Shown in pieces: positions 1 to 6,241 of a stretch of DNA of 6,752 bases. The stretch is taken from NCBI GenBank assembly GCA_036258795.1, contig DATACZ010000126.1:1-6752 (forward strand). The letters are read 5' to 3'. The position numbers were made by a program, and so were the translations under genes. The notes beneath the pieces are model-generated. The model was not told the DNA's origin and ran no database searches. It was given only the letters and a program-made list of their open reading frames with translations. The stretch is from DATACZ01 sp036258795 (GTDB lineage Bacteria > Actinomycetota > CADDZG01 > JAHWKV01). Position 1 is the stretch's first letter. The number at the start of each line of letters is the position of its first letter.

Positions 1-135
1 TCGCCCGGCGGAAGCCTGGGCTGGCAACTCCTGCTAAAGGTGAACGAGCTAGAGGCTATGCTGGACCCATTGAACGACATCGTTGCCTCGTCATCCCAAA
101 GGGTGCTGGTTGAGGTTGACGTAAGGGATTGGTGA
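1..135 (+). CDS. priA: Primosomal helicase PriA, C-terminal 44 codons (5' truncated)
   Basis: An open frame runs from base 1 to a TGA at 133-135, giving 44 residues that start inside the gene. The peptide has a GWQLLLK stretch near its start, then a helical ELEAML segment, and ends RVLVEVDVRDW. This matches the end of PriA proteins, where an RWQLLL strand is followed by a helix and a final strand ending in (D/V)VDP or similar; here the terminal DP is replaced by DW. PriA restarts stalled replication forks. In many actinobacteria the protein is a degenerate, probably inactive helicase; the fragment cannot say which applies here. PriA upstream of def and fmt is a common bacterial order, which supports the call. 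The def start codon lies one base after the stop, so the genes are probably co-transcribed and translationally coupled. Identification rests on a short fragment plus context. Confidence 0.8.
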   Translation, partial: SPGGSLGWQLLLKVNELEAMLDPLNDIVASSSQRVLVEVDVRDW

Positions 136-136
136 G

Positions 137-658
137 ATGGCGGTACTGCCGATAAGACTCTTTGGCGACCCGGTGCTTCGTTCCCGCGCCCGGGAGGTAA
201 CCGAGGTCGACGATGCAGTTCGCGATCTCATCAAGTCGATGGAGGAGACCATGAGGGCTGCCGCAGGCGTAGGGCTGGCGGCCCCGCAGGTTGGCGTCCA
301 GCGCCGGGTCATCGTGTGGGAGTACGAGGAAGATCGGGGGGCTTTGGCCAACCCCGTGATAGTTGCGCAGAGGGGGGAGGTAGAGGGCGAAGAAGCGTGC
401 CTGTCCGTGCCCGGCCTGGTGTACCCCGTGGTGAGATCGGAGTGGGTGCGGGTAGAGGGTGTTGAACCGAGTGGGCGCACAGTGGCCGTGGAGGCTTGGG
501 ACTGGACCGCGAGGATTCTTCAGCACGAGATCGATCACCTAAACGGTGTGCTGTTCGTCGACCGTCTTCCCCCCAACCTGCGGCGTGAGGCAATGGCCAA
601 GCTTCGGGAGCAGGCACTCGACGGAGCGGTAAGCGCCGAGTCTGGCTCGACTCTATAA
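137..658 (+). CDS. def: Peptide deformylase
   Basis: This 173-residue enzyme removes the N-terminal formyl group from nascent proteins in the cytosol, using a divalent metal, usually iron. All three family motifs are visible: GVGLAAPQ at residues 44-51, EACLS at 86-90 and HEIDH at 130-134. The expected metal ligands are therefore Cys88, His130 and His134, with Glu131 as the catalytic acid. Motif 2 is normally EGCLS; the Gly-to-Ala change is conservative and all ligands are kept, so activity is expected. Length is typical for the family. The ATG is one base after the upstream stop, with a purine-rich GTAAGGGA stretch about 8 bases before it. Only 9 bases separate it from fmt, the enzyme whose modification it reverses, a classic functional pair. 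The last 20 or so residues are a variable, probably disordered tail. Confidence 0.97.
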   Translation: MAVLPIRLFGDPVLRSRAREVTEVDDAVRDLIKSMEETMRAAAGVGLAAPQVGVQRRVIVWEYEEDRGALANPVIVAQRGEVEGEEACLSVPGLVYPVVRSEWVRVEGVEPSGRTVAVEAWDWTARILQHEIDHLNGVLFVDRLPPNLRREAMAKLREQALDGAVSAESGSTL

Positions 659-667
659 CCCGGTCGC

Positions 668-1597
668 ATGCGGGCGGTCTTTTTTGGAACGCCCGAGATC
701 GCGCTGCCGGCCCTGTACGAGCTGAATGCCTCCAGCCACGCCCTGGTCGCGGTCGTCACCGCGCCCGATCGGCCAAGAGGCCGTGGGATGAAGCTCCGGC
801 CGTCGCCGGTTGGGGAGGCGGCCGAGAAAGCAGGGATTCCGGTCCTCAAGCCATCATCTCTACGTCCGGCCGAGGTTCAAGCCTCGCTTGCGGAGCTGGG
901 GGCGGAGGTGTTCGTCGTAGTCGCCTATGGGCTGATCCTGCCCAAGGCGGTCCTCGAAATCCCGAGATACGGCTGCCTTAACGTTCATTTCTCATTGCTG
1001 CCACTGCTCCGAGGGGCGGCCCCGGTGCAGTGGGCGCTGATTGAGGGTCACGAGAAGACGGGCGTGACGATCATGCAGATGGACCCGGGACTCGATACCG
1101 GGCCGATTCTCGCTGTCAGGGAGGAGCCGATCATGAACGAGGACACGGCCGGCATCCTGGGGGAGCGACTGGCCCTGGTGGGAGCCAAGTTGCTCATCGA
1201 GGTACTGGATGCTTTGGAAAGGTCCGAGATCTCCCCCCAACCCCAAGACGATGAGCGTGCAACTTACGCAGCGAAGCTCAGCAGTGAGGATGCACATATC
1301 GACTGGTCGGCGTCTGCGGAGCGAATCGTTAACCGCATACGGGCGTTCAATCCCCGGCCGGGCGCTTGGGGCATTCTCAACGGCCGCAGGCTGAAGGTGC
1401 TGAAGGCGGCGGCATCGGAAGAGCCATCCGGAGCAGCTCCCGGAGTGATCGACACGTCCCAGCCTGGACTGCTGGCGGTCAACACAGGGTCGAACAGGGT
1501 CCTGCTGACAGAGGTTCAGCCGGAGGGAGGCTCCCATATGAGCGCGGCCGAGTTCCTGCGGGGATATCGGCCCGCCTCCGGGGATCTCATCACCTAG
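668..1597 (+). CDS. fmt: Methionyl-tRNA formyltransferase
   Basis: The 309-residue product transfers a formyl group from 10-formyltetrahydrofolate to Met-tRNAfMet, the initiator tRNA. The N-terminal Rossmann-like domain begins with FFGTPEIALPAL (5-16). It carries the formyltransferase core, with Asn105, His107, the SLLP loop at 109-112 and Asp143 in the DPGLDTGPIL segment; these match the catalytic Asn, His and Asp of the E. coli enzyme by position and context. The C-terminal tRNA-binding domain is seen from about residue 200 (YAAKLSSEDAHIDW, then RAFNPRPGAW) and ends with a typical GYRP segment. The family's usual SLLPR is SLLPL here, a small deviation near the active-site loop. No clear Shine-Dalgarno sequence precedes the ATG, so translation is probably coupled to def, 9 bases upstream. 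The TAG stop sits inside a 16-base palindrome and faces a convergent gene. Confidence 0.97.
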   Translation: MRAVFFGTPEIALPALYELNASSHALVAVVTAPDRPRGRGMKLRPSPVGEAAEKAGIPVLKPSSLRPAEVQASLAELGAEVFVVVAYGLILPKAVLEIPRYGCLNVHFSLLPLLRGAAPVQWALIEGHEKTGVTIMQMDPGLDTGPILAVREEPIMNEDTAGILGERLALVGAKLLIEVLDALERSEISPQPQDDERATYAAKLSSEDAHIDWSASAERIVNRIRAFNPRPGAWGILNGRRLKVLKAAASEEPSGAAPGVIDTSQPGLLAVNTGSNRVLLTEVQPEGGSHMSAAEFLRGYRPASGDLIT

Positions 1598-1603
1598 GTG
1601 ATG
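1588..1603. repeat. Perfect 16-base palindrome spanning the fmt stop codon
   Basis: CATCACCTAGGTGATG is identical to its own reverse complement. As RNA it could fold as a 6-bp stem (CATCAC/GTGATG) with a CTAG loop, on either strand. It covers the last codons and TAG stop of fmt, and lies 10 bases from the stop of the convergent minus-strand gene. No T-run follows on either side, so it is not a classic intrinsic terminator. It could be a weak bidirectional terminator or RNA 3'-end stabiliser, or a chance palindrome. The palindrome is certain; its function is inferred. Confidence 0.5.
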
Positions 1604-1612
1604 TCTGAGCCC

Positions 1613-2893
1613 CTAGGGTGCCTGGCCCTGGGGTGGAGTGTCGGTTGGGGCAGGAGCCGGAGTAACCGTGAGCTCGAGCTGGGTGCCGGTGCTCTGGTCC
1701 GCGGAGGTAGCGGACAGGTAAAGGCCATACTTGCCGGGACTCAGGGTGGTGGCGTCGAGAGTGAAGGTTAACGGGCTAGGCGCGCCGCTCGGGGCAAGGC
1801 TCACGGAGGGAGGGTTCAGGCTGTACGGCACGAATTCCGTCTGATGAGCAAGAGTCAGGGTCACGTTTCCTTCGAACGCATTCACCGATCTGAGCCGGCA
1901 GGTCATGGAGCCGGTCGTGCCCTGGACAATCGATAGGGCGGGGGCATCACATTCCAATTGGAAGCTTGGTGGGGCAACCGAGGGCACCTGAACGAGGATC
2001 CGGTGAGGCTGTCCCCCTCGCAGGTCGGATTCGGGGCTGTGGGTCTGGACAAAAAGCTCATGCACGCCGGGCGTTGCTCTCCTCGGAACACTTATGTTGA
2101 GTCTTGCGGTCGTCCCTTGACTGCCGGACTGCACGAAGACCCGGTTTTGGGCAAAGCTGCACTCGATTCCCCCAGCCCGGGTGCATCCCAGCATGACGGG
2201 GCCGCTGAAGCCTTCCTGTGAGGTCACATTGCAAGTTATCTCGCCCTGCTCGCCCGGGAGGAGGCGAATGTGGTGACCTGCAGCCGCCTGAGGACAGTCC
2301 AAAGCGTAAGCGCGGGGGCCCGAATCACTCATGCGGAATGGGAACGAATAGTCGTCTGTCAGACGGCCGCTCCGGCCAACGACCCGGAAGGTGTAGTTAC
2401 CGGGCCGTAGGTCGTCCCACCAAAGCTGAAGCCTGGCGCTCGCGTACCCGTTCTCCGGCGGTGTTACCGATATGGGAGAGAACTCACAGGTAAGAGATCG
2501 GGGAATGTTGGCGCATGAAAGATCGATGCTTTCCGAAAATCCCCCAAGGGATTTGACCGTACAGGTGTTGCCTCCGGCGTTGCCTTCGCCGGCCGGGAAC
2601 CTGCCTGGTAAGCATGTTATCGAGAAGCCTGGGGCGGAGGAGCCGTTCCCGGAGGCGCCGTCCTCGTCACCTTTCCGTGCTCCGGCGTCGCCGGCCGGCG
2701 ACGCCAAGGTTGTCGCCCGTTCCGAGCTGCCATCTTCCTGCGACTCGGGAGCTTGTGCTCCGGAGGTGAGTGAGGTGACCAGGTAAGCGGAGCCGCCCAG
2801 GATGGAGAGACCCGCCAGCGTGGCTGCGATTGCCATAACCAGCTGCCACGGGGACCAGGTCTTAAAGCGCTTTAGGAACCTCAACGGGTCCAT
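1613..2893 (-). CDS. Membrane-anchored extracytoplasmic protein with three Ig-like repeats
   Basis: This 426-residue protein has no family I can name. A basic N-terminus (RFLKRFK) precedes one hydrophobic segment at about 17-42. No signal-peptidase site or lipobox is obvious, so a type II signal anchor with the rest outside is likely. Residues 43-88 are a Gly/Ser/Glu-rich linker. Three diverged tandem modules follow, at about 90-187, 196-303 and 310-411. Each has a first strand ending in Cys, a TC(x)V/L strand, a GFS or AFEG turn, and a late PGxY/PGVH turn before the last strand. This resembles NEW3-like or Ig-like beta-sandwich repeats of secreted bacterial proteins. The tail is Pro-rich (TPAPAPTDTPP). 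All ten cysteines lie in the repeats: 94/111/127/136, 200/221/237/245 and 315/332. No catalytic motif is visible, so an adhesive, scaffolding or sensing role is only a guess. No strong Shine-Dalgarno sequence precedes the ATG at 2893. It is transcribed away from the rib operon and converges on fmt. Confidence 0.88.
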   Translation of the reverse strand: MDPLRFLKRFKTWSPWQLVMAIAATLAGLSILGGSAYLVTSLTSGAQAPESQEDGSSERATTLASPAGDAGARKGDEDGASGNGSSAPGFSITCLPGRFPAGEGNAGGNTCTVKSLGGFSESIDLSCANIPRSLTCEFSPISVTPPENGYASARLQLWWDDLRPGNYTFRVVGRSGRLTDDYSFPFRMSDSGPRAYALDCPQAAAGHHIRLLPGEQGEITCNVTSQEGFSGPVMLGCTRAGGIECSFAQNRVFVQSGSQGTTARLNISVPRRATPGVHELFVQTHSPESDLRGGQPHRILVQVPSVAPPSFQLECDAPALSIVQGTTGSMTCRLRSVNAFEGNVTLTLAHQTEFVPYSLNPPSVSLAPSGAPSPLTFTLDATTLSPGKYGLYLSATSADQSTGTQLELTVTPAPAPTDTPPQGQAP

Positions 2894-3132
2894 GCCATAT
2901 GTATCGGCACAAAACCAAAAGATTTAAGTGATTTTTGGGCTAATAAGGAAGAAATTTCCCGCGATGGCGCCTGGGTGGCGTGCCGACGTCTGGTTCCATT
3001 TGATTTGCGGGTGATTGAAACTAAGGTTCTGCCTCTCGCCTGTTTCCACCTACCAGGCTCTCCTACCCGAACTGATAAGGCTCGCAAACCTGGGCCGGAG
3101 TCCATCACCGCCGGGGAGTGGGGCATAATTTA

Positions 3133-3177
3133 GGAAAAACGAGGGGCCATCAGAAGGCCACAGCCCCACGCTTTTCC
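3133..3177 (+). promoter_or_regulatory. Strong imperfect hairpin in the ribD 5' leader
   Basis: Bases 3133-3147 and 3163-3177 form an inverted repeat with 13 of 15 positions paired: GGAAAA with TTTTCC, CG with CG, and GGGGC with GCCCC, interrupted by A.C and A.A mismatches. The loop is 15 bases (3148-3162). The loop segment AAGGCC (3154-3159) is also complementary to GGCCTT at 3189-3194, a few bases before the ribD ribosome-binding site, so a pseudoknot-like alternative fold is possible. It lies where a riboflavin-operon riboswitch would often sit but does not match the FMN riboswitch consensus. It could be a leader regulator, an attenuator (the 3' arm contains only CTTTT) or an mRNA-stability element. 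If the promoter lies downstream of it, it would not be transcribed with ribD. Confidence 0.4.
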
Positions 3178-3197
3178 ACCATGCCGAAGGCCTTTCC

Positions 3198-3204
3198 GAG
3201 GGAG
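3198..3204 (+). promoter_or_regulatory. Ribosome-binding site of ribD
   Basis: GAGGGAG ends four bases before the GTG at 3209. It is the best Shine-Dalgarno match in the leader and supports the GTG rather than the in-frame ATG codons at 3236 and 3242. It lies just after the GGCCTT segment that could pair with the upstream hairpin loop. Confidence 0.7.
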
Positions 3205-3208
3205 CGAC

Positions 3209-4375
3209 GTGTCCGTTACCGAAGACCAGCGCTGGATGAAGATGGCGCTCCGCCGGGCGGCGCGCGGTGAGGGCAAGACTAGTCCCAACCCCATGGTGGG
3301 GGCGGTGGTGGTAAAGGATGGGCATATGGCCGGCTCCGGCTGGCACCACTCTCCCGGGTCCCCGCATGCTGAGGTGCTCGCACTAATCGAGGCGGGCGAC
3401 CAGGCAAATGGGTCGACAATGTTCGTCACCCTGGAGCCATGCGCGCACCAGGGCCGTACTCCTCCATGTGTCGACTCCATCATTCGTGCCGGGGTCGCCA
3501 GAGTCGTTGCCTGCACCACAGACCCGGACCCTCGGGTGGCGGGCCAGGGAATGCAGGCGCTCGAGGCGGCCGGTATCGACACCGATCTGGGTCTCATGTC
3601 ACACGAGGCCCTTCGCCTCAATCAGGCCTACTTTGTCCATCGAACGAGGAGCAGGCCCTTCGTCACTTACAAGAGCGCTTCCTCGCTGGATGGAAAGATG
3701 GCGGCATTGGATGGCAGCTCCAAGTGGATTACCGGGGAGAAGGCCCGGAAAGACGTTCAACGGTTACGGCGCCTGTCGGATGCCATATGCACCGGGATTG
3801 GCACCGTTCTGGCGGATGATCCAATGCTGACGGTGCGAGGTTTACGGTCTTGTGCTCCGCGTCTTCGGATCGTCGTGGACTCCGAGGCCCGTATTCCGGT
3901 GGAAGCGAAGGCTCTGTCTCCCGACGCACCAACCATGATCGTGACCGCCCTGCCTAAGTCGGATCCGAGGGTCCTGCGGCTGGAGGGCGCGGGGGCGTCG
4001 GTGCTCTCTGCTCCAGGGCGAGATGGCCGCGTTTTTCTTCCACGCATGCTGCGGGATCTGGCGGAACGGGGAATCGTCTCACTGCTTCTCGAAGGGGGCC
4101 CCACTCTGGCCGGAGCCTTTGCAGCAGAGAACCTAATCGACCGGTACGTACTTTATGTGGCGCCCAAACTAATCGGGGGCAACGGTTCCCTCGGCCTGCT
4201 CGAGGGGTGGGCGGCTCAGACGATTGGGCAAGCTCTCGAGCTGAAAGTCGAAACCATTAGAAGGGTGGGAACGGACCTTCGGATTGTCGCCTATCCGTTG
4301 GGGAGTAACCTCGATAGTGTCAGCACGCGCCCGCCGGCCCGTGACGGGGCCAGCGAGGTGCTGGCGGCGGTCTAG
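3209..4375 (+). CDS. ribD: Bifunctional riboflavin deaminase/reductase RibD
   Basis: This 388-residue enzyme deaminates the diaminopyrimidinone product of GTP cyclohydrolase II, then reduces its ribosyl chain with NADPH. The N-terminal deaminase domain (about 8-145) has TSPNPMVGAVVV, HAE at 53-55 and EPCAHQGRTPPC at 76-87. Zinc ligands are thus His53, Cys78 and Cys87, with Glu55 as the proton shuttle. The reductase domain (about 150-362) shows KSASSLDGKMA from 155, SKWITG at 171-176, TVLADDPMLTVR at 199-210 and the LLLEGGPTL segment at 292-300. Both halves look intact. About 27 residues after the last reductase strand (RIVAYP) form a tail without recognisable motifs. Translation starts at GTG 3209, supported by GAGGGAG just upstream; this also gives the usual short lead before the first helix. 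It is first gene of the rib operon; ribE begins 13 bases after its TAG. Confidence 0.97.
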   Translation: MSVTEDQRWMKMALRRAARGEGKTSPNPMVGAVVVKDGHMAGSGWHHSPGSPHAEVLALIEAGDQANGSTMFVTLEPCAHQGRTPPCVDSIIRAGVARVVACTTDPDPRVAGQGMQALEAAGIDTDLGLMSHEALRLNQAYFVHRTRSRPFVTYKSASSLDGKMAALDGSSKWITGEKARKDVQRLRRLSDAICTGIGTVLADDPMLTVRGLRSCAPRLRIVVDSEARIPVEAKALSPDAPTMIVTALPKSDPRVLRLEGAGASVLSAPGRDGRVFLPRMLRDLAERGIVSLLLEGGPTLAGAFAAENLIDRYVLYVAPKLIGGNGSLGLLEGWAAQTIGQALELKVETIRRVGTDLRIVAYPLGSNLDSVSTRPPARDGASEVLAAV

Positions 4376-4388
4376 CCGGGAGGCGGCA

Positions 4389-4967
4389 ATGTTTACCGGA
4401 ATCGTCGAGTGCACCGGAGTGGTGATCGCCTCGTCGCCCGGCCAGCTCGCAATCTCAGGCGATCTGGTGGATCTTGGAGTCGGTGACTCAATCGCCGTAA
4501 ACGGGGTGTGTCTTACGGTTACCTCCGTGGAGGGCGGGCGGTTCACCGCCGATCTATCGGAGGAAACCCTTCGGCGGACCAGCCTCGGCGCGGTACGAGA
4601 GGGGCACCGGGTCAATCTGGAGCGGCCGCTCGCCGTGGGCGGGCGATTGGGGGGCCATGTGGTGCAGGGCCACGTGGACGGGCTGGGCCATGTCGTTCAA
4701 TCTTCGGTATTACCTGGATCGATTGAGATGTGGTTCTCGGTGCCGCACGACCTCGAGCGCTATCTCGTAGAAAAGGGCTCGGTGACTGTGGATGGAGTCA
4801 GTCTGACCATCACGGGTCTCGAGCCAGGCAGGTTCTCCACCGCCCTGATTCCTCATACGCTCGAAGCAACCACCCTGGGAGACAAGGCGCTCGGTGATCC
4901 TGTCAACATCGAGGTGGACGTCCTCGCGAAGTACGTCGAACGGCTGGTGGCAGAGGCGCGACGGTGA
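4389..4967 (+). CDS. ribE: Riboflavin synthase, alpha subunit
   Basis: The 192-residue product catalyses the last step, dismutation of two 6,7-dimethyl-8-ribityllumazine molecules into riboflavin and the RibD product, which RibH reuses. It has the family's duplicated lumazine-binding barrels. The first opens with the hallmark MFTGIVE N-terminus and carries SIAVNGVCLTV (34-44, including Cys41). The second begins around the GGHVVQGHVDG segment (88-98) and carries GSVTVDGVSLTI and IPHTL. The two NGVCLTV/DGVSLTI strands are visible copies of one another. A C-terminal helix (EVDVLAKYVERL) fits the trimerisation helix of the family. The frame is open further upstream into ribD, but the ATG at 4389 is fixed by the conserved N-terminus and by GGGAGG at 4378-4383, five bases before it. 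This symbol follows Bacillus-type usage; E. coli calls the gene ribC or ribE. Confidence 0.97.
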   Translation: MFTGIVECTGVVIASSPGQLAISGDLVDLGVGDSIAVNGVCLTVTSVEGGRFTADLSEETLRRTSLGAVREGHRVNLERPLAVGGRLGGHVVQGHVDGLGHVVQSSVLPGSIEMWFSVPHDLERYLVEKGSVTVDGVSLTITGLEPGRFSTALIPHTLEATTLGDKALGDPVNIEVDVLAKYVERLVAEARR

Positions 4968-4973
4968 ACGACT

Positions 4974-4978
4974 GGAGG
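4974..4978 (+). promoter_or_regulatory. Ribosome-binding site selecting the TTG start of ribBA
   Basis: GGAGG ends five bases before TTG at 4984. An in-frame GTG at 4978 overlaps this GGAGG and so lacks a site of its own. The site therefore favours the TTG. The resulting N-terminus, SFTTVEEAV, fits the DHBP synthase family. Confidence 0.75.
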
Positions 4979-4983
4979 TGCAG

Positions 4984-6234
4984 TTGAGTTTTACAACCGT
5001 GGAGGAGGCGGTCCAGGAGCTCAAGGAAGGCCGCATGATCATCGTCGTCGACGACGAAGAAAGAGAGAACGAGGGCGACTTCGTCATGCCCGCTGAAACC
5101 ATTACCCCCGAGGCTCTCAACTTCATGGCTACTCACGGAAGGGGGCTGATCTGCACCGCTCTGCCCAAGGAACGGCTGGAGGAGCTCTCGATTCCTATGA
5201 TGGTCATGGACAACACCGCTCCCCACGGAACTGCGTTTGCGGTGTCGGTGGATCTCAAGATCCCCGGCCACACCGGCTCGAGTGCTTTCGACCGAGCAGT
5301 GACCATCAGGGCTCTGGCCGATCCTGCCACATTACCGCTCGACCTGGCCCGCCCGGGTCATGTGTTTCCCTTACGAACCTCGCCCGGAGGGGTTCTCCGC
5401 AGGGCTGGTCATACCGAGGCGGCCTCCGATCTGGCGGCGCTGGCCGGGTTCCACCCCGTGGGGGTGCTGGGGGAGATCATGGCCCCTGACGGCACCATGG
5501 CAAGGCTTGTGCACCTGGAGAAGCTGGCCAAGGAGCACCATCTCAAGATCCTCACGATCAAGGACCTGATCGCCTATCGCCGGCGGCGGGAGAAGCTGGT
5601 CGAGCGGGTCGCGGCGGCCAAGATGCCGACGGTCTTTGGAGACTTCATTTGCCATGCTTACCGATCAACCATCGACGGTCAGGAGTACGTCGCCTTCGTG
5701 AAGGGGGAGGTCGAGGGGGCCAAAGACGTGCTTGTCCGTGTGCACTCGCAATGCCTCACCGGAGACGTCTTTCAGTCGGCCAGGTGTGACTGCGGCCAGC
5801 AGCTCCGCTTGGCGCTCGACATGATCGAGGGGGCCGGGCTTGGAGTCGTCCTCTACATCATGGGCCATGAGGGCAGGGGCATCGGCTTGATTCACAAGAT
5901 CCGGGCCTACACCCTGCAGGAGCAGGGACGCGACACCGTGCAGGCCAACGCCGAGCTAGGATTCGCGCCAGACCTCAGGGACTATGGCATTGGCGCCCAG
6001 GTCTTGACCGACCTTGGGCTTACTTCGATACGGCTGCTGACCAACAGTCCCAGGAAGTACGCCGGCATCGAAGGCTATGGCTTGTCCATCACCGAGAGAG
6101 TGCCACTTCAGACCAGCCCCACCGAGCAGAACATCGCCTACCTACGGACCAAGAGGGATCGTCTAGGCCATCTGCTCGAAGGTTTGGAAAGCTCAATCTC
6201 CGAGCCGGGGATCACGGACGGCGGATCGAGCTAA
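4984..6234 (+). CDS. ribBA: Bifunctional DHBP synthase / GTP cyclohydrolase II RibBA
   Basis: This 416-residue fusion supplies both precursors of the pathway. Its RibB half (about 1-205) converts ribulose 5-phosphate to 3,4-dihydroxy-2-butanone 4-phosphate and formate. Its RibA half (about 210-400) opens GTP. RibB motifs are the acidic DDEERENEGD segment (23-32), HGRG (51-54), RPGHVFPLR (123-131) and RRAGHTEAA (139-147). The loop usually written TTG(I/V)SAxDR reads HTGSSAFDR at 96-104, a mild deviation. RibA motifs are CLTGDVFQSARCDCG (257-271, zinc ligands Cys257, Cys268 and Cys270), GHEGRGIGL (294-302), RDYGIGAQVL (332-341) and TNSPRKYAGIEGYGL (353-367). Both halves look catalytically complete and the length is normal. 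The TTG at 4984 is preferred because GGAGG lies five bases upstream; the same frame is open back to 4894 inside ribE, but that stretch has no family similarity. It starts 16 bases after ribE and ends 7 before ribH. Confidence 0.97.
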   Translation: MSFTTVEEAVQELKEGRMIIVVDDEERENEGDFVMPAETITPEALNFMATHGRGLICTALPKERLEELSIPMMVMDNTAPHGTAFAVSVDLKIPGHTGSSAFDRAVTIRALADPATLPLDLARPGHVFPLRTSPGGVLRRAGHTEAASDLAALAGFHPVGVLGEIMAPDGTMARLVHLEKLAKEHHLKILTIKDLIAYRRRREKLVERVAAAKMPTVFGDFICHAYRSTIDGQEYVAFVKGEVEGAKDVLVRVHSQCLTGDVFQSARCDCGQQLRLALDMIEGAGLGVVLYIMGHEGRGIGLIHKIRAYTLQEQGRDTVQANAELGFAPDLRDYGIGAQVLTDLGLTSIRLLTNSPRKYAGIEGYGLSITERVPLQTSPTEQNIAYLRTKRDRLGHLLEGLESSISEPGITDGGSS

Positions 6235-6241
6235 AGGGCTC

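Larger units (their letters stand above)
2894..3208. other. Divergent intergenic region between the Ig-repeat gene and ribD
   Basis: These 315 bases separate two divergently transcribed genes and should hold the promoters of both. The part next to the minus-strand gene, about 2905-2960, is clearly AT-richer than its surroundings. It offers minus-strand -10-like hexamers such as TTAAAT (plus-strand 2922-2927) but no convincing -35 partner. On the plus strand, CATAAT at 3124-3129 is a possible -10 without a good -35 at 17 bases. A small inverted repeat, GCCTG 3038-3042 with CAGGC 3054-3058, and the larger hairpin at 3133-3177 are present. No tRNA, no convincing gene and no sense-strand FMN riboswitch (RFN element) could be recognised. 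Confidence 0.6.

Noticed and set aside
2218..2786. Plus-strand open frames of 91 and 104 codons opposite the Ig-repeat gene
   Set aside because: They lack motifs and start signals. The minus-strand frame has a coherent anchor plus repeated domains with patterned cysteines, so these are antisense shadows.
2881..3126. 81-residue minus-strand open frame in the intergenic region overlapping the start of the Ig-repeat gene
   Set aside because: It has no recognisable motif, a basic low-complexity composition and no clear ribosome-binding site, and it overlaps a better-supported start. It is probably a chance frame.
3120..3145. CATAAT at 3124-3129 as the ribD promoter -10
   Set aside because: No acceptable -35 lies 16-18 bases upstream, so it is mentioned only as a weak candidate. 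If used, the hairpin at 3133 would begin almost at the transcript 5' end.
3181..3270. Possible 29-residue leader peptide (ATG 3181) overlapping the ribD start
   Set aside because: There is no Shine-Dalgarno sequence before its ATG, and its coding content is just ribD read in another frame after 3209.
4284..4388. Extended ribE reading frame starting inside ribD
   Set aside because: Riboflavin synthases begin with MFTGIVE, which starts exactly at 4389 behind a good ribosome-binding site.
4894..4983. Extended ribBA reading frame starting inside ribE
   Set aside because: The extra 30 residues show no family similarity and duplicate ribE coding sequence. GGAGG at 4974 points to the TTG at 4984.
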